Assembly: GCA_963727955.1 (NCBI GenBank)
Contig: CAVSII010000009.1
Coordinates: 124,001 to 188,000, forward strand
From: Bog-756 sp963727955
GTDB lineage: Bacteria; Actinomycetota; Acidimicrobiia; Acidimicrobiales; RAAP-2
DNA length: 64,000 nucleotides
Direction of reading: 5' to 3'
The position numbers were made by a program, and so were the translations under genes. Of this stretch, positions 42,527-51,394 are shown piece after piece (within the stretch, counting starts at the first letter, position 1; the number at the start of each line of letters is the position of its first letter). Below the pieces are notes generated by a model that was given only the letters and a program-made list of their open reading frames with translations, had not been told where the DNA came from and did not search any database.

Positions 42527-42895
42527 GTGGACTACGCCAGAAAGGGGACCCTTGCCGTGAACGGGAAAGAAGTTGGCCCACCTGAGACCCAGTGGCCCCG
42601 GAATACTTTCAGCGCTTCGGAAGGTCGGACCCAGGTGCCGAATGCCTCCGATGCCGCCATCACCGGCGAGAGAGCCCGTGAACTGATCGACCGGGCGACG
42701 CTCGAGCTGGGCAGAATTGCCGCCGTTGTCGACAGCATCAGGGATGGCTTCTCCCCAACCATGGAGCTGCTCGAGGCCGGCTATGCGATTCAAACGGCCC
42801 TCGTAGCGCTGAGCGAATGGACCGGCGGTCGAAGCCACCAACATTGGGGGGACTCTTGGCCGTTCGCAACGGTGGAAGGCGGATGGGAGCCGTGA
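42527..42895 (+). CDS. Hypothetical protein
   Basis: 122 residues from GTG 42527, preceded by CGAGG. No family recognised. The middle is helical (ARELIDRATLELGRIAAVVDSI, LLEAGYAIQTALVALSEW), the end is aromatic (HQHWGDSWPFATVEGGWEP). No signal peptide or membrane helix. 13 bases before the DMT transporter gene, so probably co-transcribed. Confidence 0.55.
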   Translation: MDYARKGTLAVNGKEVGPPETQWPRNTFSASEGRTQVPNASDAAITGERARELIDRATLELGRIAAVVDSIRDGFSPTMELLEAGYAIQTALVALSEWTGGRSHQHWGDSWPFATVEGGWEP

Positions 42896-42908
42896 GGAGA
42901 CTGGACGG

Positions 42909-43970
42909 ATGACCGTCCAGGTGGTCGGGCTGGCGTTGGCGGCCAGTGGATTCACAGCCTTGGCTTCGGTTGCCCAACGGTGGGCAGCCAAACCGGCGCC
43001 TGACGAGCTGAGCTTCAGCTGGCGCTTGGCCGGGTACCTGATTCATCGGCCGGTGTGGTTTCTCGGGATCGCCAGCATGATCCTCGGGTTCGTCTTTCAG
43101 GTGGGGGCCTTGCGGCTCGGCAGCTTGAGTCTGGTGCAGCCGCTGATCGCAACCGAGCTGGTGATCGTGTTTGGCCTCATCGCCCTGCGAGGCCGCAGCC
43201 ACGTCGGGGGGCGTGACTGGCTCTCGGCCATTGGCATGGCCATCGGACTGGGAGCCTTCCTAGCTCTGGCCCGGCCGTCGACCGGGCACCACCATGCATC
43301 CTCCTCGATGTGGGTTGTGGCCGCCTTGTCCACGTTCGCCCTGGCTGGTGTTCTGGTCGCTCTGGCCTACTGGCCAGATCGAGTGGGCCACCGTTCGAGC
43401 GCCACCCGGAGGGCTGCGCTCCTCGGGATCGCCGCCGCTATCGGGTTCGGGTTCGTTGCGGCGGTGGTGAAGGAGCTCAGCACCCACCTGGCGCAGGGGC
43501 CATCCGGAATCTTTGGTAACTGGTCTCCCTATGTGTTGGTTCTCTCGGGCGCGGTAGCGATGTTCTTGGCTTCGAACGCCTTCCAGGCCGGGTCGCTGGC
43601 TGCCTCCCAACCGGGCCTGACTATCGTCGACCCGCTCGTGGCCAGTGCCCTCGGCGTGGTCCTGTTCGGCGACAGACTCGACATTCATCCCCTGGCCATT
43701 GTCGGGGAGGCACTCGCTCTCACTTTGGTGGTGGTCAGCGTCATGGTGTTGAGTCGCAGCCCACTCGTACAGGGCGAAACCGCGCCTCCCGATCCCCTGG
43801 GCTCGACGGTTCTCTATCGGCTGCCCGCCGACTCAGGACGGTCGGTCCCCGACCATGGAATGCCGCTGTACCTGGAGAACGGGACCATCGAGATCAGCGC
43901 GGCGATGCATGAACCGGAAGCTCCTGTGGCGGCACCACGGACGACGGTGAATGCAGGGAAGGAGGCTTAG
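42909..43970 (+). CDS. DMT superfamily (EamA-like) transporter
   Basis: 353 residues with about 9-10 membrane helices in two halves, the drug/metabolite transporter layout: VGLALAASGFTALASVAQRWAAK, LGSLSLVQPLIATELVIVFGL, and in the second half GSLAASQPGLTIVDPLVASALGVVLFGDRL, the usual LxPxxxxxxGxxxxGE-type end. A 60-residue polar tail follows. The substrate is unknown. GGAG lies before the ATG. Confidence 0.82.
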   Translation: MTVQVVGLALAASGFTALASVAQRWAAKPAPDELSFSWRLAGYLIHRPVWFLGIASMILGFVFQVGALRLGSLSLVQPLIATELVIVFGLIALRGRSHVGGRDWLSAIGMAIGLGAFLALARPSTGHHHASSSMWVVAALSTFALAGVLVALAYWPDRVGHRSSATRRAALLGIAAAIGFGFVAAVVKELSTHLAQGPSGIFGNWSPYVLVLSGAVAMFLASNAFQAGSLAASQPGLTIVDPLVASALGVVLFGDRLDIHPLAIVGEALALTLVVVSVMVLSRSPLVQGETAPPDPLGSTVLYRLPADSGRSVPDHGMPLYLENGTIEISAAMHEPEAPVAAPRTTVNAGKEA

Positions 43971-44164
43971 TTCGCTCTCGTAAAAACGGGGGGAGTCGAG
44001 ATCTAAACCGGCTCGACTGGCCAACACCCGGTCGGTGGCGTCGGCTGGCCCGGCCGCGTGGGTCGAAGTGGCCAAGGATCCCCATCTTTCGAATCGGCGG
44101 CACGGGCTAAATTGTCGGCCAACATCACTTCGGGCGTTAAACACCGGAGACAAAGGAAGTGGCA

Positions 44165-46108
44165 ATGGTGCACACGATTCGTCACCTCACCGGGACGGCG
44201 AAGCCCGGAGAGCCCAACGACCGCCCTCCCGCCCCGGCGCCCCCTCCCCCGCCACGGTGGCGGATGTGGCTCTTACCGGCAGGCGTCCTCATCACCCTGC
44301 TGTTGCTCTCCGTCAATCACACATCGAGCACCCCGACCGAGAACTTCAGCTACTCGAAGTTCCTTTCCCAGGTCACTACCGGCCATGTCCGTACGGCCTC
44401 GGTCAACCCGAGCGGCGCCATCACCGGGACGCTCAAAGACGGCGACGACTACACCAGCCAGATCCCTACAGCCATCACCGACGACCAGCTGGCACCCACA
44501 CTCAAGGCCCACGACGTGAATGTCACCGGGGTGGGACAGGGATCCGCCCTCCTTTCGGACCTTCTGGCCTTTGTCCCCATCCTCTTGTTCATCGCCTTTT
44601 TCATCTGGATCGGACGACGGAGCCAAAAGCAGCTGACCGGGGGCATCATGGGCATCGGGGGATCCAAGGCCAAGGTCTACGACGAGGACAAGCCCACCAC
44701 CCGATTCACCGACATCGCCGGCTACGAGGGGGCCAAGCGCGAGGTGTCCGAGGTGGTCGACTTCCTGAGCCACCCCGAGCGCTACGCCCGGGCCGGGGCC
44801 ATCGGCCCCCGGGGTGTCCTCATGGTGGGCCCCCCGGGGACGGGAAAGACCCTGATGGCCCGGGCCGTGGCCGGCGAGGCCGGGGTGCCTTTCCTGGCCC
44901 TCACCGGGTCGAGCTTCGTCGAGCTGTTCGTGGGGGTCGGGGCCTCGCGGGTGCGGGACCTGTTCGCCGACGCCCGCAAGCGGGCCCCCTCCATCGTCTT
45001 CATCGACGAGATCGACGCCATCGGCCAGCGACGGGGGGGCTCCATCGTCTCCAACGACGAGCGGGAGCAGACCCTCAACCAGTTACTGGCCGAGATGGAC
45101 GGCTTCGACCCCACCACCGGGGTGGTGGTCATGGCCGCCACCAACCGGCCCGAGGTGCTCGACCCGGCCCTCCTGCGCCCGGGCCGGTTCGACCGGGAGG
45201 TGGAGATCCCCCTGCCCAACCAGGCCGAACGGACGGCCATCCTGGCCGTGCACACCGAGGGGAAGCACTTGTCCGACGATGTTGATTTCAATGCGGTGGC
45301 CCGGGCCACCCCCGGGTTCTCGGGGGCCGACCTGGCCAATCTGATCAACGAGGCGGCCATCGTGGCTGTCAGGGACGACCGGGACGTCATCTTCGCCAAA
45401 GACATCGATGAGGCCCGGGACCGGGTCATCTTGGGGAGGAGGGACGGCTCCAACGCCCTTCTGCCCGAGGAGAAGCACTCGGTGGCCGTCCACGAGGCCG
45501 GCCACGCCCTGGTGGCCTTTTTCTCCGAGCACGGCGACCCGGTGGCCAAGATCACCATCCTGCCGGCCGGGCGGGCCTTGGGCGTCACCGAGCAGCTGCC
45601 GGTCGACGAGCGCCACCTCTACGCCGAGAGCTACCTGCTCGACTCCCTGGCCATCCGCCTGGGCGGCCGGGCCTCGGAGAACCTGGTCCTGGGGGAGGCC
45701 TCGACCGGGGCGGCCAACGACTTGTCGGGGGCCACCGACCTGGCCATCAAGATGGTCCGGGACTGGGGGCTGTCCCCCCGGTTGGGACCCATCGGCTACG
45801 GATCCGACCAGGCCTCCTATCTGAGCGGGTCCCCGCTGGGCCAGGAACGCCCTTTCTCTGAGGGCACCCAGCAGGTCATCGACGAGGAGGTGAGCCGCCT
45901 GCTCACCGAGGCCGAGGACAGGGCCCGGGGAGCGCTCACCGCCAACCGTGATGCCCTCGACGCCACGGTGAGCGCTCTTCTGGAGAAGGAGACCATCTCC
46001 GGGGAGGAACTCACCGCCATCGTCGATCGGGTCAAAGGTGACGCCGCTCAGGAGAAGCGACCCGGAGTCAAAGCCCCGGTCAACGCCAAAACGAGGTCAC
46101 ATGCCTGA
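44165..46108 (+). CDS. ftsH: ATP-dependent zinc metalloprotease FtsH
   Basis: 647 residues; ATG 44165 with AAAGGAAG before it. Two N-terminal membrane helices (MWLLPAGVLITLLLLSV; LLAFVPILLFIAFFIWI) flank an extracytoplasmic domain. AAA module: Walker A GPPGTGKT, Walker B IVFIDEIDA, arginine-finger region TNRPEVLDPALLRPGRFDR. Protease zinc site HEAGHA near residue 445. Degrades membrane and misfolded proteins. A Pro-rich stretch PAPAPPPPPR precedes helix 1. Overlaps the DUF2007 gene by 8 bases. Confidence 0.95.
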   Translation: MVHTIRHLTGTAKPGEPNDRPPAPAPPPPPRWRMWLLPAGVLITLLLLSVNHTSSTPTENFSYSKFLSQVTTGHVRTASVNPSGAITGTLKDGDDYTSQIPTAITDDQLAPTLKAHDVNVTGVGQGSALLSDLLAFVPILLFIAFFIWIGRRSQKQLTGGIMGIGGSKAKVYDEDKPTTRFTDIAGYEGAKREVSEVVDFLSHPERYARAGAIGPRGVLMVGPPGTGKTLMARAVAGEAGVPFLALTGSSFVELFVGVGASRVRDLFADARKRAPSIVFIDEIDAIGQRRGGSIVSNDEREQTLNQLLAEMDGFDPTTGVVVMAATNRPEVLDPALLRPGRFDREVEIPLPNQAERTAILAVHTEGKHLSDDVDFNAVARATPGFSGADLANLINEAAIVAVRDDRDVIFAKDIDEARDRVILGRRDGSNALLPEEKHSVAVHEAGHALVAFFSEHGDPVAKITILPAGRALGVTEQLPVDERHLYAESYLLDSLAIRLGGRASENLVLGEASTGAANDLSGATDLAIKMVRDWGLSPRLGPIGYGSDQASYLSGSPLGQERPFSEGTQQVIDEEVSRLLTEAEDRARGALTANRDALDATVSALLEKETISGEELTAIVDRVKGDAAQEKRPGVKAPVNAKTRSHA

Positions 46109-46340
46109 GGAGTCGCCCGAACCCCATCCCGATCATCTCGTGGAGCTGACCCGGGTGCAGCCTTTCGAGGCGGAAGTGATTGCGGCCCGTCTGCGCGCAT
46201 CGGGTATCGATGCCACCCTCGGATCGGGCTCGGTGTACGAGTCGATCAGTTTCGCCGCAGGTGTCCCGGTGTATGTTCCGGCGGAAGATGTTTCACGAGC
46301 CAGAGCTCTACTGGATGAACGTGGTGAGCCTCCCGACTGA
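46101..46340 (+). CDS. DUF2007-like small protein
   Basis: 79 residues from ATG 46101, 8 bases inside ftsH, after GAGG. The pattern VELTRVQPFEAEVIAARLRASGIDATL...VPVYVPAEDVSRARALL fits the DUF2007 'putative signal transducing' fold (ferredoxin-like). Role unknown; coupling to ftsH suggests a linked function. Confidence 0.7.
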   Translation: MPEESPEPHPDHLVELTRVQPFEAEVIAARLRASGIDATLGSGSVYESISFAAGVPVYVPAEDVSRARALLDERGEPPD

Positions 46341-46422
46341 CTGGAGGCCCGGTGGTCGTCACCGAGTAGTCCCGACAGGCAGTGCTCGACCCGTGCCGGT
46401 CTAATGCGCAGAGAGGGAGTTT

Positions 46423-46638
46423 ATGGCGAAGGACTGGAGTCGAAGTCTCTACTGGGGTAGTGAGCACCCAGCGCTATGGGGAACGGCCATCGGCCTCGTG
46501 GTCGCCCTCATCTGGTTTGGTGCCTCCTACGCCATCGACCCACATGAGGGCGGCGCCTATAGGTTCGTGTTTCCGGTCATCTTCGGCGCCGTTATCGGCT
46601 TCGGCTACTACATGATGGCCAAGGTTGATGAGAGCTAG
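46423..46638 (+). CDS. Small two-helix membrane protein
   Basis: 71 residues; GAGAGGGAG lies before ATG 46423. Two hydrophobic spans: ALWGTAIGLVVALIWFGASYA and FVFPVIFGAVIGFGYYMMA. No family recognised. 82 bases downstream of the DUF2007-like gene, possibly in the same transcript. Confidence 0.65.
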   Translation: MAKDWSRSLYWGSEHPALWGTAIGLVVALIWFGASYAIDPHEGGAYRFVFPVIFGAVIGFGYYMMAKVDES

Positions 46639-46994
46639 GCCGTCGACTGCCCCCACGAGTCTCGTTTCGTTGCCGTAGTCGGCCTCTTTCCCTCAGCGTT
46701 TGCCGCGCAGTCAAGTGCCTCAGTTGCCGGGTGCTCCGTCCATCTCGATCCCGATCACCCAGGTTCAGCCGTGCCGTTCAAACGGTGAAATCGGTGCCCT
46801 TTGGGCGATTTTCCTCGTGTCCCATTGTTATAGCGGAGGTCAGGGCTTTGCCGGAGGTTGTCAACGGGCATCGATGGCTCTACAGTGCGTCTGCTTTGCA
46901 TCAGGTCTGAGCCGAGGCCGACGCTCGTGAGGTGAGGCAGGAGGAGGGAGCGGCGTCCAAAGTGATTTGCTCGTTCACGTGTCGGAGCGAATAG
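46639..46994. other. Gene-free region upstream of the PP2C phosphatase
   Basis: 356 bases without a supported gene; short frames lack ribosome sites. It must hold the promoter of the phosphatase gene, which I could not define. Confidence 0.45.
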
Positions 46995-48674
46995 ATGACC
47001 CTCGAGCGCACACCGCCTTCGCCAACCGAAGAGTCGGTCAGGACCCCGCCAGCTGCTGAATGCCAGCAGGTCGACAGCGACGAGTCCCTCCCAACTAGCG
47101 GAAATCGCCCGGGCCTGCAAAAGCTCACAGTCGTGGTGCTCGTCGTCGGTCTGGTGGTGACCGGGGTGCTCACCGCAAGCTCTCGACTCAACTATCTGCA
47201 TGACGAGCAGCGCCTGTCGAACCTCCAGACCAACCTGACTGCGTCCGCACTCGGCATCGCCCCGGTCGACTTGGAGCGCCGGCTCGGTCAAGCGGCCGCA
47301 GCCGCGGGTGAAGCGTCAGACCCGGTCGCCACCTTCCGTCAGGTCATCGGCCCGTCGATGGCTCCAGCGGGGCCATTTGCCAGCGCATCGCTTGCTCTCG
47401 TGCGCAATGACCAGGTCCACGTACTGGTGCACACGGGAGCCCAACCGATCAAGAGTCCAACCGGAAAAGCGGCAACGGCACTGTTCGAGCAAGCAGCGAG
47501 CTCCGGCTCGCTCATCACAACCAGAGTCGTGGGCAGAGGCCGGCAACGATTCGGTTATCTGATGCCATTCGTCGGGTCGAATGGGACCTACGTGGCTTCT
47601 GCCGGGGAAGCCCTGCCGAGCAGCCGCAGACTCGTCATTCCCGCAAGCTCACCGGACGCAGGGCTCAATGTGGCGATCTACTTCGGTAAAACGACCAGTT
47701 CCACCGCCCTTATCGAGACCAATGTCTCGCACCTCCCGCTCACCGGGACTGTCTCCACGGCCGTCGTGCCCTTCGGATCCAGCGTCCTGACGCTTGTGGT
47801 CTCGCCGACGAGGCCGTTGGTCGGGCAGTGGTCGGAGGTCCTTCCCTGGGGCATTCTTGTTGTCGGCTTGCTCTTCACTGCCGGCGTCGCCACCATGACG
47901 GAGCGTCTTGTGCGCCGACGCCGACAAGCCGAGCGACTGGCCGAGGAAAATCGACGTCTGTACGGGGAGCAGCGGAGCGCGTCGCTGACGCTTCAGCGCT
48001 CGCTGTTACCGAAGGGGCTGCCCCGGTTCGACGGAGTGGAGTTCGCGGCCCGCTACATCCCCGGGGAGTCAGGCATGGAGGTCGGCGGGGATTGGTACAG
48101 CGCCATCGCCATTGACGATCATCGCTTCGCTTTCACGGTGGGTGACGTGTCGGGCCGGGGGCTGGGGGCGGCGACCATCATGGCGGGACTTCGCTATACC
48201 ATTCGTGCCTACGCCTCACTTGCCTATGACCCGGCACGAATCCTCGAGACAACTTCTAAGGAGATCGACATCAGTTCGGATGGGCATTTTGCCACCGTTC
48301 TGATCGGGCTCGTCGACAATGACCGGCGCGAAGTCACGGTGGCCAGTGCGGGGCATCTCCCGGCTCTGCTTCTCGATGGTGAGCGGTCAGTGTTCGTGAA
48401 TGCTCCGGTTGGTGTACCCCTCGGTATTGATGGCCCAGGGTATGAGTCGGTGACGATTCCTATTCCACTCAACTCGACGCTGATTGCCTATACCGACGGG
48501 CTGGTCGAGCGGAGACATGAGGTCATTAACGTCGGGATGGAGCGACTGCGCACGGCGGCCTCGGTTGAAGCTCCGTCGGTTGATGACCTTCTCAGTTGCA
48601 TCGTTGACGACTTCTTCGCCGAACAGGTGTCCGATGACGACACTGCGCTTCTGGCCATTCGGTGGCTGGACTGA
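46995..48674 (+). CDS. Membrane-bound PP2C (SpoIIE/RsbU-type) phosphatase
   Basis: 559 residues. Helix 1 (LTVVVLVVGLVVTGVLTA, about 42-60) and helix 2 (WGILVVGLLFTAGVATM, about 284-300) frame an extracellular sensor-like region. The C-terminal SpoIIE phosphatase shows LQRSLLPKGLPRFDGVEFA, metal-binding GGDWYSA and VGDVSGRGLGAA, and SDDDTALLAIRW. Such phosphatases dephosphorylate anti-anti-sigma factors. An RsbW-like kinase and a damaged anti-anti-sigma gene follow, forming a partner-switching set. Confidence 0.88.
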   Translation: MTLERTPPSPTEESVRTPPAAECQQVDSDESLPTSGNRPGLQKLTVVVLVVGLVVTGVLTASSRLNYLHDEQRLSNLQTNLTASALGIAPVDLERRLGQAAAAAGEASDPVATFRQVIGPSMAPAGPFASASLALVRNDQVHVLVHTGAQPIKSPTGKAATALFEQAASSGSLITTRVVGRGRQRFGYLMPFVGSNGTYVASAGEALPSSRRLVIPASSPDAGLNVAIYFGKTTSSTALIETNVSHLPLTGTVSTAVVPFGSSVLTLVVSPTRPLVGQWSEVLPWGILVVGLLFTAGVATMTERLVRRRRQAERLAEENRRLYGEQRSASLTLQRSLLPKGLPRFDGVEFAARYIPGESGMEVGGDWYSAIAIDDHRFAFTVGDVSGRGLGAATIMAGLRYTIRAYASLAYDPARILETTSKEIDISSDGHFATVLIGLVDNDRREVTVASAGHLPALLLDGERSVFVNAPVGVPLGIDGPGYESVTIPIPLNSTLIAYTDGLVERRHEVINVGMERLRTAASVEAPSVDDLLSCIVDDFFAEQVSDDDTALLAIRWLD

Positions 48675-49096
48675 CCAGACGGCAAAGGCTCAACCGGATT
48701 AGGGGCGCTACGAAATGGGCATAGTTGGGTTGGGCGTGGCCGGATCGAGCCGTTCGAGGAAGGGCGGCGGGTCGCAGGGAGCCGCGCCGGATTTACGGAG
48801 ACGGTTGGCCACCAGTGTGCCGGCGAATGGACATGGGCAATGACTGTCCAACAGCACCAGCGCATTCTCTTCTGTCGTGCCCTTGCCCGTCCCTTCGGCC
48901 GCTGTCTGATCAGATCGGGCTCACAATCTCCTGACCGGACCAAGAACATTCGGTCGGAAGGGACGGCACCAGAGCAGATTTGGTCAAATATTGGGGGTTA
49001 GACCCTTCTGATCAGGGCATGCTAGGACCGAGCTGTGGACGCGGATTCGGTATTGCGGTTGCGTGTCGGCTGAGCAGTCAGCCGTTGGAGGGTTTT
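48675..49096. other. Gene-free region between phosphatase and RsbW-like kinase
   Basis: 422 bases with no supported gene. A frame from a TTG at 48980 runs into the kinase but the extra 39 residues are not kinase-like. Confidence 0.4.
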
Positions 49097-49459
49097 GTGA
49101 CGAGAATGCACTTCACCAATGACCCGGAGTGCGTCGCAGCCTGTAGAGATTTCGTCGAGCGGGCCCTCCGCCCACGTTCGGTCGAGCTGGTGGACCGGGC
49201 GGTGCTGGTAACCAGTGAACTCGTGACCAATGCGATCCGTCATACCCGACAGGGCGGATCGCTCGAAGTATCAATTGCTCCTGAGCGGCTGCGTCTCGAG
49301 GTAAGCGATTTCAGTCGCAGCGAGCCGCGTCAGCTTCCGCATGATGAGTCAGCCACGCACGGTCGAGGCCTACCCATCGTGTCTACGTTGGCCAGCGACT
49401 GGGGGGTTCACGAGAGCGGCGCAGGGAAGACAATCTGGGCCACCTTCGATCTTGACTGA
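49097..49459 (+). CDS. RsbW-like anti-sigma factor / ATP-binding kinase
   Basis: 120 residues from GTG 49097 with GGAGG just upstream. The HATPase_c_2 fold is plain: LVTSELVTNAIRHTRQGG (N-box), LEVSDFSR (G1), and HGRGLPIVSTLASDWGV (G2). Such proteins bind a sigma factor or phosphorylate an anti-anti-sigma protein. The latter is encoded convergently 29 bases away but is frameshifted; the phosphatase lies upstream. No sigma factor gene was seen. Confidence 0.85.
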   Translation: MTRMHFTNDPECVAACRDFVERALRPRSVELVDRAVLVTSELVTNAIRHTRQGGSLEVSIAPERLRLEVSDFSRSEPRQLPHDESATHGRGLPIVSTLASDWGVHESGAGKTIWATFDLD

Positions 49460-49488
49460 CAAAGCTTCGTTACCGTGGGGTAGGGGCG

Positions 49489-49808
49489 CTATTCCCACGC
49501 CGCGGACCAAGGCGCCATCCACTGGGCCAGCCCGATGATCTCAAATGTCTTGGCCACTTGCTCCCGGGGCCGCGTCAATACGAAGGATGAACCTCGTCCT
49601 TCGATTCGCTGTCTGGCCAGCACCAACGCCGTGATGCCTGAACTGTCGACAAACGAGAGCCCAGCCAAGTCCACAACTACCGTGGGTCCGGCGATCCCAA
49701 GGTATCCGGCAATCCCTGAGAGGTGGCGAGATCCAATTCGCCCGACAGGGCAACGACCTGGGCGCCGGCAGTCTGCCGCACGACAACGGTGAAAGGCTCC
49801 GAGGCCAT
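49489..49808 (-). pseudogene. Anti-anti-sigma factor (STAS), frameshifted
   Basis: From ATG 49808 (AGGAGG upstream) one frame reads a good STAS start, MASEPFTVVVRQTAGAQVV then SGELDLATSQGLP, but ends in TAG at 49677. A second frame, offset by one base, carries the rest: VVVDLAGLSFVDSSGITALV, including the phosphorylated-Ser motif DSSG, through to the stop at 49489. Lost base(s) near 49690-49710 would explain it. Possible sequencing error, real decay or recoding. Confidence 0.75.
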
Positions 49809-49834
49809 AGTGGCAAACCCTCCTAAGGTCACTG

Positions 49835-49891
49835 TTCCGGAACTTTGCCAACAGGCTTTTCAAAGTTGTCCGGAATTTTGCCCTTCTGCAA
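49835..49891. repeat. Two related TTCCGGAA(C/T)TTTGCC sequences
   Basis: GTTCCGGAACTTTGCC at about 49834-49849 and GTCCGGAATTTTGCC at about 49868-49882 are imperfect direct copies 34 bases apart. Origin unknown; may be ends of a lost insertion. Confidence 0.4.
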
Positions 49892-49961
49892 TATCCTGAG
49901 AGTCGTCACGACCCTCATGGGTGCGAAGGAACAGAGGACGGGCTCAGCTACAAGTACCTTA

Positions 49962-51229
49962 GGGTCCACCCTAGAATAAGACGCGAGATGTAACCTTGAG
50001 GTGTGGAGCTGTCCCCCGAAGGTCTTGCCGGGTTCTTCGAGACAGTGTTGCCACACCTCGACGAGCGCCAAAAGCGCGTGCTTGCCGGTGCCATGGTCGA
50101 AGCACTCGATCGCGGCGGACAGGCTCGTGTGGCCGAGGCGTCGGGGATGAGCACCTCGACGGTGAACAAGGCCGTGCACGAGGTCCGTGGCGGCATCGAG
50201 GTCTCCGATCGTCGTCGTGCCCCCGGAGGTGGGGCCAAGCAGGCGGTCGAGATCCAGCCCGGACTGCTCGAGGTGCTCGACGAACTCGTCTATCCCGAGA
50301 CGCGGGGCACGCCGATGTCGCATCTGCGCTGGACGTCGAAGTCGACCTATGACCTGGCCGACGAGCTGGTGCGACGAGGTTTTGTGGCCTCCGCCGAACT
50401 GGTCAGGCGTCTGCTCCATCAGATGGGCTACTCCTTGCAGGCGCCGGCCAAGGCCAAGGAGGGGACGGCCCATCCCGATCGTGACGCCCAGTTCGGTTAT
50501 CTCAACAAAGCGGTCTCGCGCTTCGTCAAGGAACGCCAACCGGTGATCAGCGTCGACACCAAGAAGAAGGAGCTCATCGGCGAATACACCAACGGCGGGA
50601 GCGAATGGCACCCCCAAGGTGCCCCAACCCGGGTGGCCGTCCATGACTTCGTCGACCCCGAAGTCGGCCGCGCCATTCCCTATGGCATCTATGACCTCAC
50701 CAACGACGAGGGGTGGGTGTCGGTCGGCGACACCGCCGATACCGCCGAGTTCGCCGTCGAATCGATACGTCGGTGGTGGAATCAGATGGGTGCGGGCCGC
50801 TTCCCCGACGCGGCCAAGCTACTGATCACCGCCGATGCCGGGGGATCCAACGGCTACCGGGTCCGGGCCTGGAAGGCCCAGCTCGCCACGCTGGCCGCCG
50901 AGACAGGCCTCGAGATCACCGTCGTGCACTACCCGCCCGGAACATCGAAGTGGAACAAGATCGAGCACCGAATGTTCTCCTTCATCTCCATGAACTGGCG
51001 CGGTCGGCCGCTGACCGACATCCGCACGATCGTCGAGCTCATCGCGGCGACCAAGACCAAGGGCGGTTTGACGGTCCAGGCCAGCTACGACTCGGAGTGG
51101 TATCCAACCGGAGTCAAGGTCACCGACAAGGAACTGGCCGCCCTACCGCTCACGCCGCACAAGTGGCATGGTGACTGGAACTACACCATCGCAGCGGCAT
51201 GATGTCGCGATCTATTCCGCGGCGGGCCC
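49962..51229. mobile_element. ISAzo13-type insertion sequence with terminal repeats
   Basis: The ends are imperfect inverted repeats matching at 17 of the first 25 positions; left begins GGGTCCACCCTAGAATA, right (reverse strand) GGGCCCGCCGCGGAATA, both ending CGCGA. TTA flanks both sides (49959-49961 and 51230-51232), a probable 3-bp target duplication. One intact transposase gene is inside. Confidence 0.75.
50003..51202 (+). CDS. ISAzo13-family transposase
   Basis: 399 residues, GTG start at 50003. An N-terminal helix-turn-helix (ARVAEASGMSTSTVNKAVHEV) precedes a DDE-like catalytic part: PVISVDTKKKELIGEY, LLITADAGGSNGYR, and YPPGTSKWNKIEHRMFSFI supply the Asp, Asp and Glu. These phrases are those of ISAzo13 transposases. 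The frame is complete, so the element may be active. Confidence 0.85.
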   Translation: MELSPEGLAGFFETVLPHLDERQKRVLAGAMVEALDRGGQARVAEASGMSTSTVNKAVHEVRGGIEVSDRRRAPGGGAKQAVEIQPGLLEVLDELVYPETRGTPMSHLRWTSKSTYDLADELVRRGFVASAELVRRLLHQMGYSLQAPAKAKEGTAHPDRDAQFGYLNKAVSRFVKERQPVISVDTKKKELIGEYTNGGSEWHPQGAPTRVAVHDFVDPEVGRAIPYGIYDLTNDEGWVSVGDTADTAEFAVESIRRWWNQMGAGRFPDAAKLLITADAGGSNGYRVRAWKAQLATLAAETGLEITVVHYPPGTSKWNKIEHRMFSFISMNWRGRPLTDIRTIVELIAATKTKGGLTVQASYDSEWYPTGVKVTDKELAALPLTPHKWHGDWNYTIAAA

Positions 51230-51394
51230 TTAGCGTCGCGGCAGGAGGCCCCTTCCCTGGGCGTCCCCGCGCCGGGCATCAGGGGAATCGCGGTTTGACC
51301 GGGAGCCGGCTGATGATCCTTGTGCCGCGGGATCCGACTCCGGCCGCCGCCGTGCGGCGTTTGTTACACCTCCGGGCCAAGGGCAGAAGCTCGT

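Noticed and set aside
46286..46300. GATGTTTCACGAGCC as parS
   Set aside because: Only one half-site is present, inside the DUF2007-like gene.
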